Source: an uncultured Frankineae bacterium
Lineage (GTDB): Bacteria; Actinomycetota; Actinomycetes; Mycobacteriales; SCTD01
NCBI GenBank assembly: GCA_902805805.1
Contig: CADCUE010000134.1
Coordinates: 1-37,685, forward strand
Length of the DNA: 37,685 nt
Reading direction: 5' to 3'
Shown: positions 18,634 to 31,457 of the stretch, one piece after another
How the letters are laid out: each line of letters starts with the position of its first letter
Numbering within the stretch: the stretch's first letter is position 1
Translations under genes and position numbers: made by a program
The notes under the pieces: model-generated
The model's input: only the letters and a program-made list of their open reading frames with translations
What the model was told of the DNA's origin: nothing
Database searches by the model: none

Positions 18634-19553
18634 GCCGTGCGCCTCCGCGGCTGCTCGGCGCGGTCGGCGACCGCGACGATGGCGTCCACGAAGGTGGGCC
18701 ACAGCTCGCGCGGCAGGTTGTGCCCCATCCCCGGCAGCACCATCAGCTCGGCGCCGGGCACCGCGGCGGCGGTGGCCCGGCCCCCCTCGAGCTGCACGAG
18801 CGGGTCGTCCTCGCCGTGGATGACCAGCGTCGGAGCCGTGATCCCGGCCAGCGCGGCGGTCCGGTCGCCCGAGGCGGCGACGGCGAGCAGCTGGCGGGCG
18901 ACACCGGGCGGGTCGTAGCCCCGGTCGTACGACTGGCCGGCGATGTCGGCCAGCCACGCCTCGTCCAGCGCGTAGCCGGGGGAGCCGATGACGCGGTAGG
19001 CCCCGAGCGTCCGCTGCACCGCCTGCTCGCGGTCGGTCGCCGGAGGAGCGAGGAGCACGGCCGTCGCCGCCTCGGTCGGTGCGCCGATGGTCGGGCTCGG
19101 CGTCGACATGATGGACGTGAGGCTGGCCACCCGGTCGGGGTGCCGGACGGCCAGCGTCTGGGCGATCATCCCGCCCATCGACGCCCCCACCACGTGCACC
19201 GGGTCGGCGACCCCCAGGCCGTCGAGCAGGCCGACGATGTCGTCGGCGAGGTCGTCCAGCGTGTACGACGCGGACGACGTGTCGCCGCCCAGCGCGGCCA
19301 GGACGTCGGCCGGGGGAGCGTCCGTCAGGTGCGTCGACAGGCCGATGTCGCGGTTGTCGAAGCGCACGACGTGGAAGCCCCGGTCGACCAGCAGCCGGCA
19401 CAGGTCCTCGTGCCAGTGCAGCATCTGCGACGCCAGGCCCATGACCAGCAGCAGCGGACGACCGCTCGGGTCGCCGAACGTCTCGTACGCGATCTCGACG
19501 TCCCGGGTCTGCACCTTCCCTGTGCTGTGGCGCACGTCTCCTCCTCGGGTCAT
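18630..19553 (-). CDS. Alpha/beta-fold hydrolase
   Basis: 307 residues from ATG 19553. The fold markers are complete: oxyanion segment LLLVMGLASQM (34-44), FDNRDIGLS, nucleophile elbow GASMGG with Ser125, HGEDDPLV with the acid residue, and GMGHNLP with the catalytic His. The FDNRDIGLST pattern is typical of a large actinobacterial group annotated as alpha/beta hydrolases with unknown substrates. Two starts compete: ATG 19553 lies six bases after TAAGGT (leaderless), while GTG 19535 has a strong GAGGAGGAG site. Downstream it overlaps adk by four bases. It begins 41 bases after the KAS III gene on the same strand, but with its own -10 element. Confidence 0.87.
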   Translation of the reverse strand: MTRGGDVRHSTGKVQTRDVEIAYETFGDPSGRPLLLVMGLASQMLHWHEDLCRLLVDRGFHVVRFDNRDIGLSTHLTDAPPADVLAALGGDTSSASYTLDDLADDIVGLLDGLGVADPVHVVGASMGGMIAQTLAVRHPDRVASLTSIMSTPSPTIGAPTEAATAVLLAPPATDREQAVQRTLGAYRVIGSPGYALDEAWLADIAGQSYDRGYDPPGVARQLLAVAASGDRTAALAGITAPTLVIHGEDDPLVQLEGGRATAAAVPGAELMVLPGMGHNLPRELWPTFVDAIVAVADRAEQPRRRTA

Positions 19554-19559
19554 CCCGGC

Positions 19560-19565
19560 ACCTTA
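19560..19565 (-). promoter_or_regulatory. -10 element TAAGGT for the hydrolase-adk unit
   Basis: On the minus strand TAAGGT ends six bases before ATG 19553. It lies inside a 6-bp-arm inverted repeat (GGCACC/GGTGCC, 19557-19574) that could be an operator. It also separates hydrolase-adk transcription from the upstream KAS III gene. Confidence 0.45.
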
Positions 19566-19594
19566 GGTGGTGCCTGTCGGCGACGGCGACGGGC

Positions 19595-21550
19595 CTAGGC
19601 GAAGGCGTCCCGGACGTCCTCCGAGGCGGGAGCGCTCACCACGGGCTCGGGAGCTCCCGCGTCGGTCGCAGCCGCCGGAGCCGGCTGCTCCGACACGGCC
19701 ACGATCGCGGGGTCGAGGCGCATCACGGCGTAGCCCGCGACGGCGCCCGCGCCGAAGCCCGGCGCGAAGATGCGCAGTGGCTCCGTGATGACGCCGTCGC
19801 GCACGGCGTCGTGGATGGCCAGCGGGATGCTGGCCGCCGAGGCGTTCCCGACCTGCTCGATGTTGAAGTACAGCTGGTCGGCGCGGAGCCCGGCCCGCTC
19901 GGCCAGCTGCACGACCATGGTCTTGTTGGCCTGGTGCGGGACGATCAGGTCGATCGTCTCGAGCAGCGACGGCGCGCCGCCGTCCGGGTCGGGCAGCTGC
20001 TCGAGCTCGCTGATCATCTGCGCGAGGTAGCGGCCGGCCAGCGCCTTGACGTGCGGGCCGAACACGGTGATGTTGTTGTCGAAGACCGGGTTGGGCCACA
20101 GGATCGAGTTCACCTCGCTGGCCGGGCCGCTCGCGTAGGTCTGCAGGTGGACGATGTCCGCCGCCTCCCCCTCGGGGGCGACGCCGACGACCATCGCGGC
20201 CGCGCCGTCGCCGAAGATCATGCGGGACGGCCGGACGTTGCCGATCTTGTCGGAGAACTTCTCGACGCAGATCACGAGCACCGGTCGCTGCACCTCCTGC
20301 AGCAGCCGCGTCGCCTCCGCCAGGCCGTACGACATGCCGGCGCACGCGGCGATGATGTCGTAGGCGGCGTGGGTCTGGCCGATCCCGAGCTGTCCGCAGA
20401 CGTACGTCGCCACCGAGGGGATCAGCCGCTCGCTCGTGCAGGTGCAGACCAGGACGGCGCCGACCTCGTCGGGTTCGCGCCCGGCCTTGGCCAGCGCCGC
20501 TTCGCCGGCCTGCAGGGCGAGCTCCTCGAGCGGCAGGCTGCTGTAGCGGCGGGCCTCGATCCCGGTCTTGTCCCGGATCTCGTCCGCGCCCATGGGCGAC
20601 CAGTTGTAGGCGCTGTTGCGGATGATGTCGTCGTTGGTGCAGACCTGGTCGCCGTGCACGGCGGCCAGCGACTCCAGCTTCGGCAGGGTGCGGAACGTCG
20701 TCGAGACGTCGATCGACGGGAACGGCCGCACCGGCGGGCGGGTCTCCCGCGCCGCGGTGGACGGCGGTGTCGTCTCGCCGCCGGCCAGGCGGCGCAGGAA
20801 GCCGCGCACGTGCTTGTCCCGCGGGTGGAAGACGACGACGTAGTCGTCGTCGGACAGGTCGCTGGCCTGCGCGAGCTCGACGTCGGCCCGGTTCCAGGGG
20901 TACTGGTTGTGCAGGACCATCGCCCAGCGGTGCAGCGCCTCGAGCTCCGGGACGTCCTCGGCGCAGTCCAGGATGTCCTCGTACTCGAACACCGGGAAGT
21001 CGGGGTCGTAGCGCGGCAGGCGGAACGTCAGCGCGCCGGGCTGCGCGAGGAACTCCGCGACGGTCGGCTTGACCGCGGGCAGCGTCGTCGCGTGGTGCTT
21101 GCGGTGCCCGAACACGTCGAACAGCACGTCGAAGATGCGGTCCTCGACGGACTCGTCCCACCGAGCCGGCAGCACGCCGTACGCGTTCTGCACGGCCGAC
21201 ACCTTGGCGTCGGCGTCCACCCACGGCTCGAGCACGGGCAGGTAGACGTCGCTGCGCTTGCGCGGGACGTCCCCCCACCGCGTCGGTCGCTTGTCGTACA
21301 TCGTGATGGCGAAGCGGTTGGCCCAGAACAGGTTCAGCGCGAGGTCGCGCAGCAGCGCGTAGCGGCTGTCGTAGCGGCCCAGCTCGACCTTCTCCAGGAT
21401 GTCGGTGCCGCTGGGCGCCTTGGTCTCGAAGTCGCGCCGGATCACCCGGTCGAGCTGGTCCAGCGTCGACAGGGTCGAGAAGTCCAGCTCGGGGATGATG
21501 TTCGAAGGGAAGACCATCCGGCCGTGCCGGTTGAGGACGAAGCTGTTCAC
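19595..21550 (-). CDS. KAS III (FabH-like) ketosynthase with unrecognised N-terminal domain
   Basis: 651 residues, about twice the usual KAS III length. Residues from about 285 on are a complete KAS III: VCTNDDIIRNSAYNW and DKTGIEARRY at the start, then the intact triad Cys403 (IAACAGMSYG), His539 (VPHQANK) and Asn569 (VGNASAAS). This enzyme type condenses an acyl-CoA with malonyl-ACP or, in NphT7-like members, malonyl-CoA. Residues 1-285 are hydrophilic with several WxN and FEYED-type patches, contain no motif I recognise, and precede a Pro/Thr linker (about 260-285). A 45-residue Ala/Pro/Glu tail ends the protein. GTG 21550 has GGAGAGG upstream. It lies 36 bases after the carboxylase gene, so malonyl-CoA supply and use look physically linked. 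Confidence 0.88.
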   Translation of the reverse strand: MNSFVLNRHGRMVFPSNIIPELDFSTLSTLDQLDRVIRRDFETKAPSGTDILEKVELGRYDSRYALLRDLALNLFWANRFAITMYDKRPTRWGDVPRKRSDVYLPVLEPWVDADAKVSAVQNAYGVLPARWDESVEDRIFDVLFDVFGHRKHHATTLPAVKPTVAEFLAQPGALTFRLPRYDPDFPVFEYEDILDCAEDVPELEALHRWAMVLHNQYPWNRADVELAQASDLSDDDYVVVFHPRDKHVRGFLRRLAGGETTPPSTAARETRPPVRPFPSIDVSTTFRTLPKLESLAAVHGDQVCTNDDIIRNSAYNWSPMGADEIRDKTGIEARRYSSLPLEELALQAGEAALAKAGREPDEVGAVLVCTCTSERLIPSVATYVCGQLGIGQTHAAYDIIAACAGMSYGLAEATRLLQEVQRPVLVICVEKFSDKIGNVRPSRMIFGDGAAAMVVGVAPEGEAADIVHLQTYASGPASEVNSILWPNPVFDNNITVFGPHVKALAGRYLAQMISELEQLPDPDGGAPSLLETIDLIVPHQANKTMVVQLAERAGLRADQLYFNIEQVGNASAASIPLAIHDAVRDGVITEPLRIFAPGFGAGAVAGYAVMRLDPAIVAVSEQPAPAAATDAGAPEPVVSAPASEDVRDAFA

Positions 21551-21586
21551 GAGGGTTGCCTCTCCACGGTGCTCGTCGGGTAAGGG

Positions 21587-27070
<5,484 letters not shown>

Positions 27071-27125
27071 GTCGTACCCCTTGTTGTGGAGGTGAGCTGT
27101 CGAGCGGACCTGTCAGCGGCCGGAG

Positions 27126-27941
27126 CTACATGTCCAGACCGCCGTTGACGCCCCAGACCTGACCGGTGATGTACGAGGACGCGTCCGCGGCGAGGAAGTG
27201 CACGACGCGCGCGATCTCCTCCGGCTCGCCCAGCCGGCCGAGCGGGATCTTGGACCGGATGCCGTCGAGCACCTTCTCCGGCACGGTGCTCAGCATCTCC
27301 GTGGCGATGAAGCCAGGGGTGACGGTGTTGACGGTGACGTCGACGCCACCGGACCTGCCGGAGCGCTGCTGCTGCATGGCCGCCTCGCGGGCGAGCGTCT
27401 TGGTGAGTCCGAACAGGCCGGACTTGGCCGCGGCGTAGTTGCTCTGGCCGACGTTGCCCATCTCGCCGATCACGGACGAGATCATGATGATGCGGCCGCT
27501 GCCGCGCTCGAGCATGTGCTTGAGAGCGGCCTGCGACAGGTAGAAGGCGCCGGACAGGTTGACGTCGATCACCTTGCGCCAGTCGTCGTCGACCATCTTC
27601 AGCACCGACCGGTCGGCGGTGATGCCGGCGTTGTTGACCAGGATGTCGAGTCCGCCGTGCTGATCGATGACCTCGGCGACGGTGCGCCGGCAGTCGTCGG
27701 CCGAGGCGATGTCGCCCTTGTGCACCGTGAGCTTGTTGCCGGGGAACTCCTCCCCGAACTCCTTGGCGAAGCGCTCGGCCGCCTCCGTGTTGCCGCTGTA
27801 GCCCGCGGCGACGCTCGCTCCCTGCTTGGCCAGGCTGCGGCCGATCGCCGCGCCGATGCCCCGCGTGCCCCCCGTCACGAAGGCCACGCGTCCCAGCAGC
27901 TTGTCGCCGCTGCCGGTCGCCTGTGCCGCCGTCGCTGTCAT
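27126..27941 (-). CDS. FabG/PhaB-type 3-ketoacyl reductase (SDR)
   Basis: 271 residues. A classical short-chain dehydrogenase that should reduce 3-ketoacyl-CoA or -ACP to the 3-hydroxy form with NAD(P)H. The cofactor loop TGGTRGIG (23-30), NNAG (103-106), catalytic Ser156, Tyr169 and Lys173 (YAAAK) are all in place. The C-terminus VWGVNGGLDM is close to PhaB/FabG ends (VNGG). A short insertion (MQQQRSGRSGGVD, about 189-201) precedes VNTVTPGF; it is longer than usual in FabG. ATG 27941 has GAGGAG six bases upstream. Position directly before the carboxylase and KAS III suggests it acts on the ketosynthase product. CoA versus ACP preference cannot be decided from sequence. Confidence 0.93.
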   Translation of the reverse strand: MTATAAQATGSGDKLLGRVAFVTGGTRGIGAAIGRSLAKQGASVAAGYSGNTEAAERFAKEFGEEFPGNKLTVHKGDIASADDCRRTVAEVIDQHGGLDILVNNAGITADRSVLKMVDDDWRKVIDVNLSGAFYLSQAALKHMLERGSGRIIMISSVIGEMGNVGQSNYAAAKSGLFGLTKTLAREAAMQQQRSGRSGGVDVTVNTVTPGFIATEMLSTVPEKVLDGIRSKIPLGRLGEPEEIARVVHFLAADASSYITGQVWGVNGGLDM

Positions 27942-28053
27942 GGCGTTCTCCTCGTCGTCGTGAGCTGCGGGTACGGGTGCGGGCAGCCTCGTGCGTGCCG
28001 GTGTGCGGCGTCAACGCCGGCGGCTGCCCGGGCGGGCGTCGCCGTCGCGCCGG

Positions 28054-29313
28054 TCACGTGAAGGCGCTCTGGCCGGTGATCTTGCGTCCGACGATGAGCT
28101 CCTGGATGTCGGCGGTCCCCTCGTAGGTGTAGATCGCCTCGATGTCGGCCATGTGCCGCACCACGTGGTAGTCGAGCAGGATCCCGTTGCCGCCGAGCAG
28201 CTCGCGTGCCTCCAGGATCACCTCGCGGGCCTTGCGCGTGTTGTTGAACTTGGCGAGCGCGGCGATGGTGTCGGTGAGCTTGCCGGACTCCGACAGCCGG
28301 GCCAGGCGCATGCAGTACAGCTGCATCGCCGTCACCTCCGCCAGCATGCGCACGAGCTTGTCCTGCACGAGCTGGAAGCTGCTGAGGGGCTTGCCGAACT
28401 GCTCGCGCTGGCTGCAGTAGGCGAGGGCCACCTCGTACGCCGCTGTCGCGTGGCCGAGCGCGCCCCACGCCACGCTGTTGCGCGTCGTGGCGAGCACCCG
28501 CCCGGTGTCCTTGAAGCTCGTGCCGCCCGGCAGCAGGTGGTCGGCCGGCACCCGGACGCCGGTGAGCGTGATGTCGGCCTGCCACACCGCCCGCACCGAC
28601 ACCTTCCCCTCCATCCGCCGGGCGTCGAAACCGGGTGTGCCGCCCTCCACGAGGAAGCCCTTGACCTGGCCGTCGGACTCCTCCCGAGCCCAGACCACGA
28701 CGACGTCGGCGATGGACGCGTTGCCGATCCAGCGCTTCTCGCCGTCCAGGACGTACGCGTCGCCGTCGCGGCGCGCCGTCGTCTCGAGCGCCACCGAGTC
28801 CGAGCCGTGCGTCGGCTCGGTGAGCGCGAACGCCCCGAACAGCTCGCACGCGGCCAGGCCGGGCAGCCAGCGCGACTTCTGCTCCTCGGAGCCGAGCATC
28901 GCGATGGACTTCATGGCCAGCCCGGACTGCACCCCCAGGAACGTCCCGAGACTGCCGTCACCACGGTTGATCTCCATGTTGATCAGCCCCGACGCGGTCG
29001 GGCTCATCGGCGGGCAGCCGTAGCCCTCGATGCCGTCGCCGACGAGCCCGAGCTGGCCCATCCGCTGCGCCAGCTCGCGAGGGAACTCCGCGCGCTCCCA
29101 GAAGTCGCCGATGACCGGCAGCACCTCGTCGTCGACGAAGTCGCGCGCCGTCTGCAGCAGCGCGATCTCCTCCGGAGCGAGCTGGTCCTTGAGGCCGAAG
29201 TAGTCGGTGGACAGCGATCGGCCCACGTCGTACTGGCGCTCCGAGGAGCGCGTCAGGCCGGGGGAGCCGGTCCCCGTGGTGGTCGGAGCGGTCGTGCGGT
29301 CGGTGGTCGTCAC
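28054..29313 (-). CDS. Acyl-CoA dehydrogenase, glutaryl-CoA dehydrogenase-like
   Basis: 419 residues from GTG 29313, which overlaps the upstream remnant's stop (GTGA) and has GGAGG seven bases before it. An N-terminal Thr/Ser-rich extension (1-25) precedes the typical fold: FALTEPTHGSDS, KRWIGNASIADV, REQFGKPLSSFQLVQ, ELLGGNGI. The C-terminus, YHVVRHMADIEAIYTYEGT then QELIVGRKITG, is the glutaryl-CoA dehydrogenase signature with the catalytic base at Glu398. True GCDHs decarboxylate glutaryl-CoA to crotonyl-CoA; whether this one does is not shown. It lies 112 bases before the reductase gene on the same strand and may be in the same transcript. Confidence 0.88.
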   Translation of the reverse strand: MTTTDRTTAPTTTGTGSPGLTRSSERQYDVGRSLSTDYFGLKDQLAPEEIALLQTARDFVDDEVLPVIGDFWERAEFPRELAQRMGQLGLVGDGIEGYGCPPMSPTASGLINMEINRGDGSLGTFLGVQSGLAMKSIAMLGSEEQKSRWLPGLAACELFGAFALTEPTHGSDSVALETTARRDGDAYVLDGEKRWIGNASIADVVVVWAREESDGQVKGFLVEGGTPGFDARRMEGKVSVRAVWQADITLTGVRVPADHLLPGGTSFKDTGRVLATTRNSVAWGALGHATAAYEVALAYCSQREQFGKPLSSFQLVQDKLVRMLAEVTAMQLYCMRLARLSESGKLTDTIAALAKFNNTRKAREVILEARELLGGNGILLDYHVVRHMADIEAIYTYEGTADIQELIVGRKITGQSAFT

Positions 29314-29573
29314 CGGGCCACCTCCGGGACCGTGATCTCCCGCTCGAGGATCTTGCCGGTGGGGTCCTTGGGCAGCTCGTCGATCGACTGGCCCTCCTTG
29401 GCCACGACCGCCGCGGCGACCTCCTCGCCGAGCGCCTCGTCGGCGACACCGATGACCGCGGCCTCGCGCACGGCGGGGTGCTCGTACAGGCGCTGCCAGC
29501 AGCTCTTCATGACGTTCGACGCTCGGCGTGCGCCGCTGCGGCGTCGGTGAGCAAGCGGGGCCAGGTCGGCCAT
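29310..29573 (-). pseudogene. Remnant of an AMP-forming acyl-CoA synthetase C-terminal domain
   Basis: From ATG 29573 (GGGAGGACC upstream) the frame gives 87 residues. The first ~30 (Arg-rich) match nothing. The rest is recognisable as an AMP-binding_C domain: LYEHPAVREAAVIGVADEAL, EEVAAAVVAKEG, then directly IDELPKDPTGKILEREI. The usual ~25 residues between those last two blocks (the ELREFCRERLAxYKxPR helix) are deleted in frame, and the whole ~400-residue adenylation domain is missing. The Lys of PTGKIL, which drives adenylation in intact enzymes, is kept but cannot act alone. The piece is still open, has a ribosome binding site and overlaps the dehydrogenase start, so it may survive as a translational leader. 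Confidence 0.65.
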
Positions 29574-29737
29574 GGCGGTCCTCCCGGTGGGCGGTGGCAG
29601 ACAGCCCCCTTCCCCCGCTGTGACGCAAGGCACTCCCCGCAGGGCAGCAGTCCCCATGTCGGGCGCGCGCGGGCTCGGCCTGGCACGCTGCGGGTCGTGC
29701 CGGCGGCGCCGCGCCGCGGGCGGACAAGGAGTCTCGG

Positions 29738-30241
29738 GTGAACCGGAACCAGCTGGTGGAAGCGGTGGCCGATCGTGTCGGCGACCGACGGACCGCAGTC
29801 GCGGCGGTGGAGGCCGTCCTCGAGACCGTGACCCGGACCGTGTCGGCCGGGGAGAAGGTCTCGCTGTTCGGCTTCGGCGTCTTCGAGAAGGTGGAGCGGG
29901 CCGCGCGCACCGCGCGCAACCCGTCCACCGGGGCGTCGATCAGCCTGCCGGCCCGCGCCGTCCCGCGCTTCCGGCCGGGCCAGGCGCTCAAGGACGCGGT
30001 GAACGGCGGGCGGACGTCCGCCACGGCCGTCGCCCGGGCCGAGCCTGCGCCGGAGCCGACCGCCGACGCTGCAGCAGAGGACACGGGCGACAGGCCCAAG
30101 GCCGGCAAGAGCAAGACCAAGGGCAAGGACGCCAAGAGCAAGACCCCCAAGGGCAAGACCGCCAAGAGCAAGGACGCCAAGGGCAAGGACGCCAAGGGCA
30201 AGGACGCCAAGGGCAAGAGCAAGAGCGCGAAGAGCGGATAG
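29738..30241 (+). CDS. HU-family nucleoid protein with Lys-rich tail
   Basis: 167 residues from GTG 29738, with AAGGAG upstream. Residues 1-91 are a full HU/IHF fold: NRNQLVEAVADRVG, FGFGVFEKVERAARTARNP with the DNA-intercalating Asn-Pro arm, and VPRFRPGQALKDAVN. A tail (about 92-167) starts acidic/Ala-Pro-rich and becomes a Lys/Gly/Asp/Ser repeat built from AKGKD and KSK units. Similar two-domain HU proteins (HupS of Streptomyces, HLP of mycobacteria) use Lys-rich tails to bind and compact DNA; theirs are PAKKA-type, unlike this one. MscL follows 14 bases downstream, so the two may be co-transcribed. Confidence 0.93.
   Translation: MNRNQLVEAVADRVGDRRTAVAAVEAVLETVTRTVSAGEKVSLFGFGVFEKVERAARTARNPSTGASISLPARAVPRFRPGQALKDAVNGGRTSATAVARAEPAPEPTADAAAEDTGDRPKAGKSKTKGKDAKSKTPKGKTAKSKDAKGKDAKGKDAKGKSKSAKSG
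30176..30220 (+). repeat. 15-bp tandem repeat in the HU tail
   Basis: GCCAAGGGCAAGGAC occurs at 30176-30190 and 30191-30205, with a third copy at 30206-30220 differing in its last codon. Each unit encodes Ala-Lys-Gly-Lys-Asp (AKGKD). Copy-number change would lengthen or shorten the basic tail without shifting the frame. Confidence 0.85.
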
Positions 30242-30255
30242 GCGGGAGGGGACCG

Positions 30256-30681
30256 GTGGACGGCTTCAGGAAGTTCCTGCTGCGGGGCAACGTCGTCGAC
30301 CTGGCGGTCGCCGTCGTCGTCGGAGCTGCCTTCGGGGCGCTCGTCACGGCCTTCGTCGCGGCCTTCATCACGCCGCTCGTCGGCGTGTTCACCGGCGCAG
30401 CCGGTGATGTCAGGGACCGGTCGTTCGAGATCGCCGGGGTGCAGTTCCCGTACGGGGTGTTCGTGCAGGCGCTGCTGAGCTTCCTCATCGTCTCGGCGGT
30501 CGTGTACGTCTTCGTGGTCCGACCGGTGCAGCGGCTGATGGACCGCTTCCTCACCGAGCCGGAGCCGGAGACGCCCACCACGTCGTGCCCGGAGTGCCTC
30601 AGCTCGATCCCCGAGGCGGCCCGGCGCTGCGCGTTCTGCACGGCCGAGCAGCCCGCTGCCCGGTCCGGCGAGCGGGCCTGA
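30256..30681 (+). CDS. mscL: Large-conductance mechanosensitive channel with C-terminal zinc ribbon
   Basis: 141 residues from GTG 30256 (GGGAGGGG upstream). MscL opens under membrane tension to release solutes during hypo-osmotic shock. The N-terminal FRKFLLRGNVVDLAVAVVVG block, TM1 (about 13-44) and TM2 (about 64-89, ending YVFVVRPVQRLMDR) match the family. The usual C-terminal helical bundle is replaced by an acidic linker and a CPEC (111-114) / CAFC (125-128) pair, a probable zinc ribbon. A ribbon on MscL may mediate assembly or redox/metal sensing; that is inference. A strong hairpin follows directly at 30682-30711. Confidence 0.92.
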   Translation: MDGFRKFLLRGNVVDLAVAVVVGAAFGALVTAFVAAFITPLVGVFTGAAGDVRDRSFEIAGVQFPYGVFVQALLSFLIVSAVVYVFVVRPVQRLMDRFLTEPEPETPTTSCPECLSSIPEAARRCAFCTAEQPAARSGERA

Positions 30682-30711
30682 GGGCCCCCGGCGTTCCCTG
30701 CACGGGGGCCC
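30682..30711 (+). terminator. Strong hairpin terminator after mscL
   Basis: GGGCCCCCG (30682-30690) pairs perfectly with CGGGGGCCC (30703-30711) around a 12-base loop, starting immediately after the mscL stop. A run of C rather than T follows, as is often seen in high-GC genomes. Confidence 0.7.
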
Positions 30712-30746
30712 CCGCGCAGCGACGCCGGCCAGTGCCAGGATGTCGC

Positions 30747-31457
30747 GTGTCCGAGACCCACGCTCTGCTGTTCGACGTCTTCGGGACCCTCGTCGACTGG
30801 CGGGCCAGCATGCTGGAGGAGGCCGAGCGAGCCGGCGCACGCGCCGGGTCCGCGGCCGACTGGGCCGCGGTCGTCGACGACTGGCGACGGGAGTACCGCC
30901 CGGCGCTCGACCGCGCACGGGCGGTCAGCGGCTGGCGGAACCTCGACACGCTGCAGCGCGAGACGCTGGCGGACGTGCTCGACCGGCACGGCGCGACGCT
31001 CCCGCCGCAGGACCGCGAGGCCCTGGTGCAGGCGTGGCGCCGCCTGCGTCCGTGGCCGGACACCCGCTCGGGCCTGGAGCGCCTGCGCACCCGGTTCGTC
31101 ACGGCGACGCTGTCGAACGGGCACGTCGCCCTGCTGGTGGACCTGCTCCGCTTCGGCGACCTGCGGGTCGACGCGGTGCTGTCGGCGGAGCTGGCCGGCA
31201 GCTACAAGCCCGACCCGGTCGTCTACGCACGCGGCGCGCAGCTGCTCGGGCTGGAGCCGGCGCAGGTCGCCATGGTCGCGGCGCACGGCGACGACCTCGT
31301 CGCGGCGGCCGAGGTCGGGCTGCGTCCGGTGTTCGTGCACCGGCCGCAGGAGTGGGGTCCGGCCGGCGGTGACGCGCCGCCCACCGGCCTGCCCGGACTG
31401 GTGGTCGGCACGTCCCTCGTCCACGTCGCCGAGCTGCTGGGCTGCGGACCGGCGTGA
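30747..31457 (+). CDS. Haloacid dehalogenase type II / HAD hydrolase
   Basis: 236 residues from GTG 30747. It has all four HAD motifs: nucleophile Asp10 in LLFDVFGTLVDWR, TLSNGH (motif II), the Lys of SYKPDPVVY (motif III), and VAAHGDDLVAA (motif IV). FDVFGTLVDW and YKPDPxVY are typical of L-2-haloacid dehalogenases, but many such proteins are general phosphatases, so the substrate is open. The next gene, an amidase, starts inside its stop (GTGA at 31454-31457). No Shine-Dalgarno sequence is clear; a weak -10 (CAGGAT) lies just upstream. Confidence 0.88.
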   Translation: MSETHALLFDVFGTLVDWRASMLEEAERAGARAGSAADWAAVVDDWRREYRPALDRARAVSGWRNLDTLQRETLADVLDRHGATLPPQDREALVQAWRRLRPWPDTRSGLERLRTRFVTATLSNGHVALLVDLLRFGDLRVDAVLSAELAGSYKPDPVVYARGAQLLGLEPAQVAMVAAHGDDLVAAAEVGLRPVFVHRPQEWGPAGGDAPPTGLPGLVVGTSLVHVAELLGCGPA

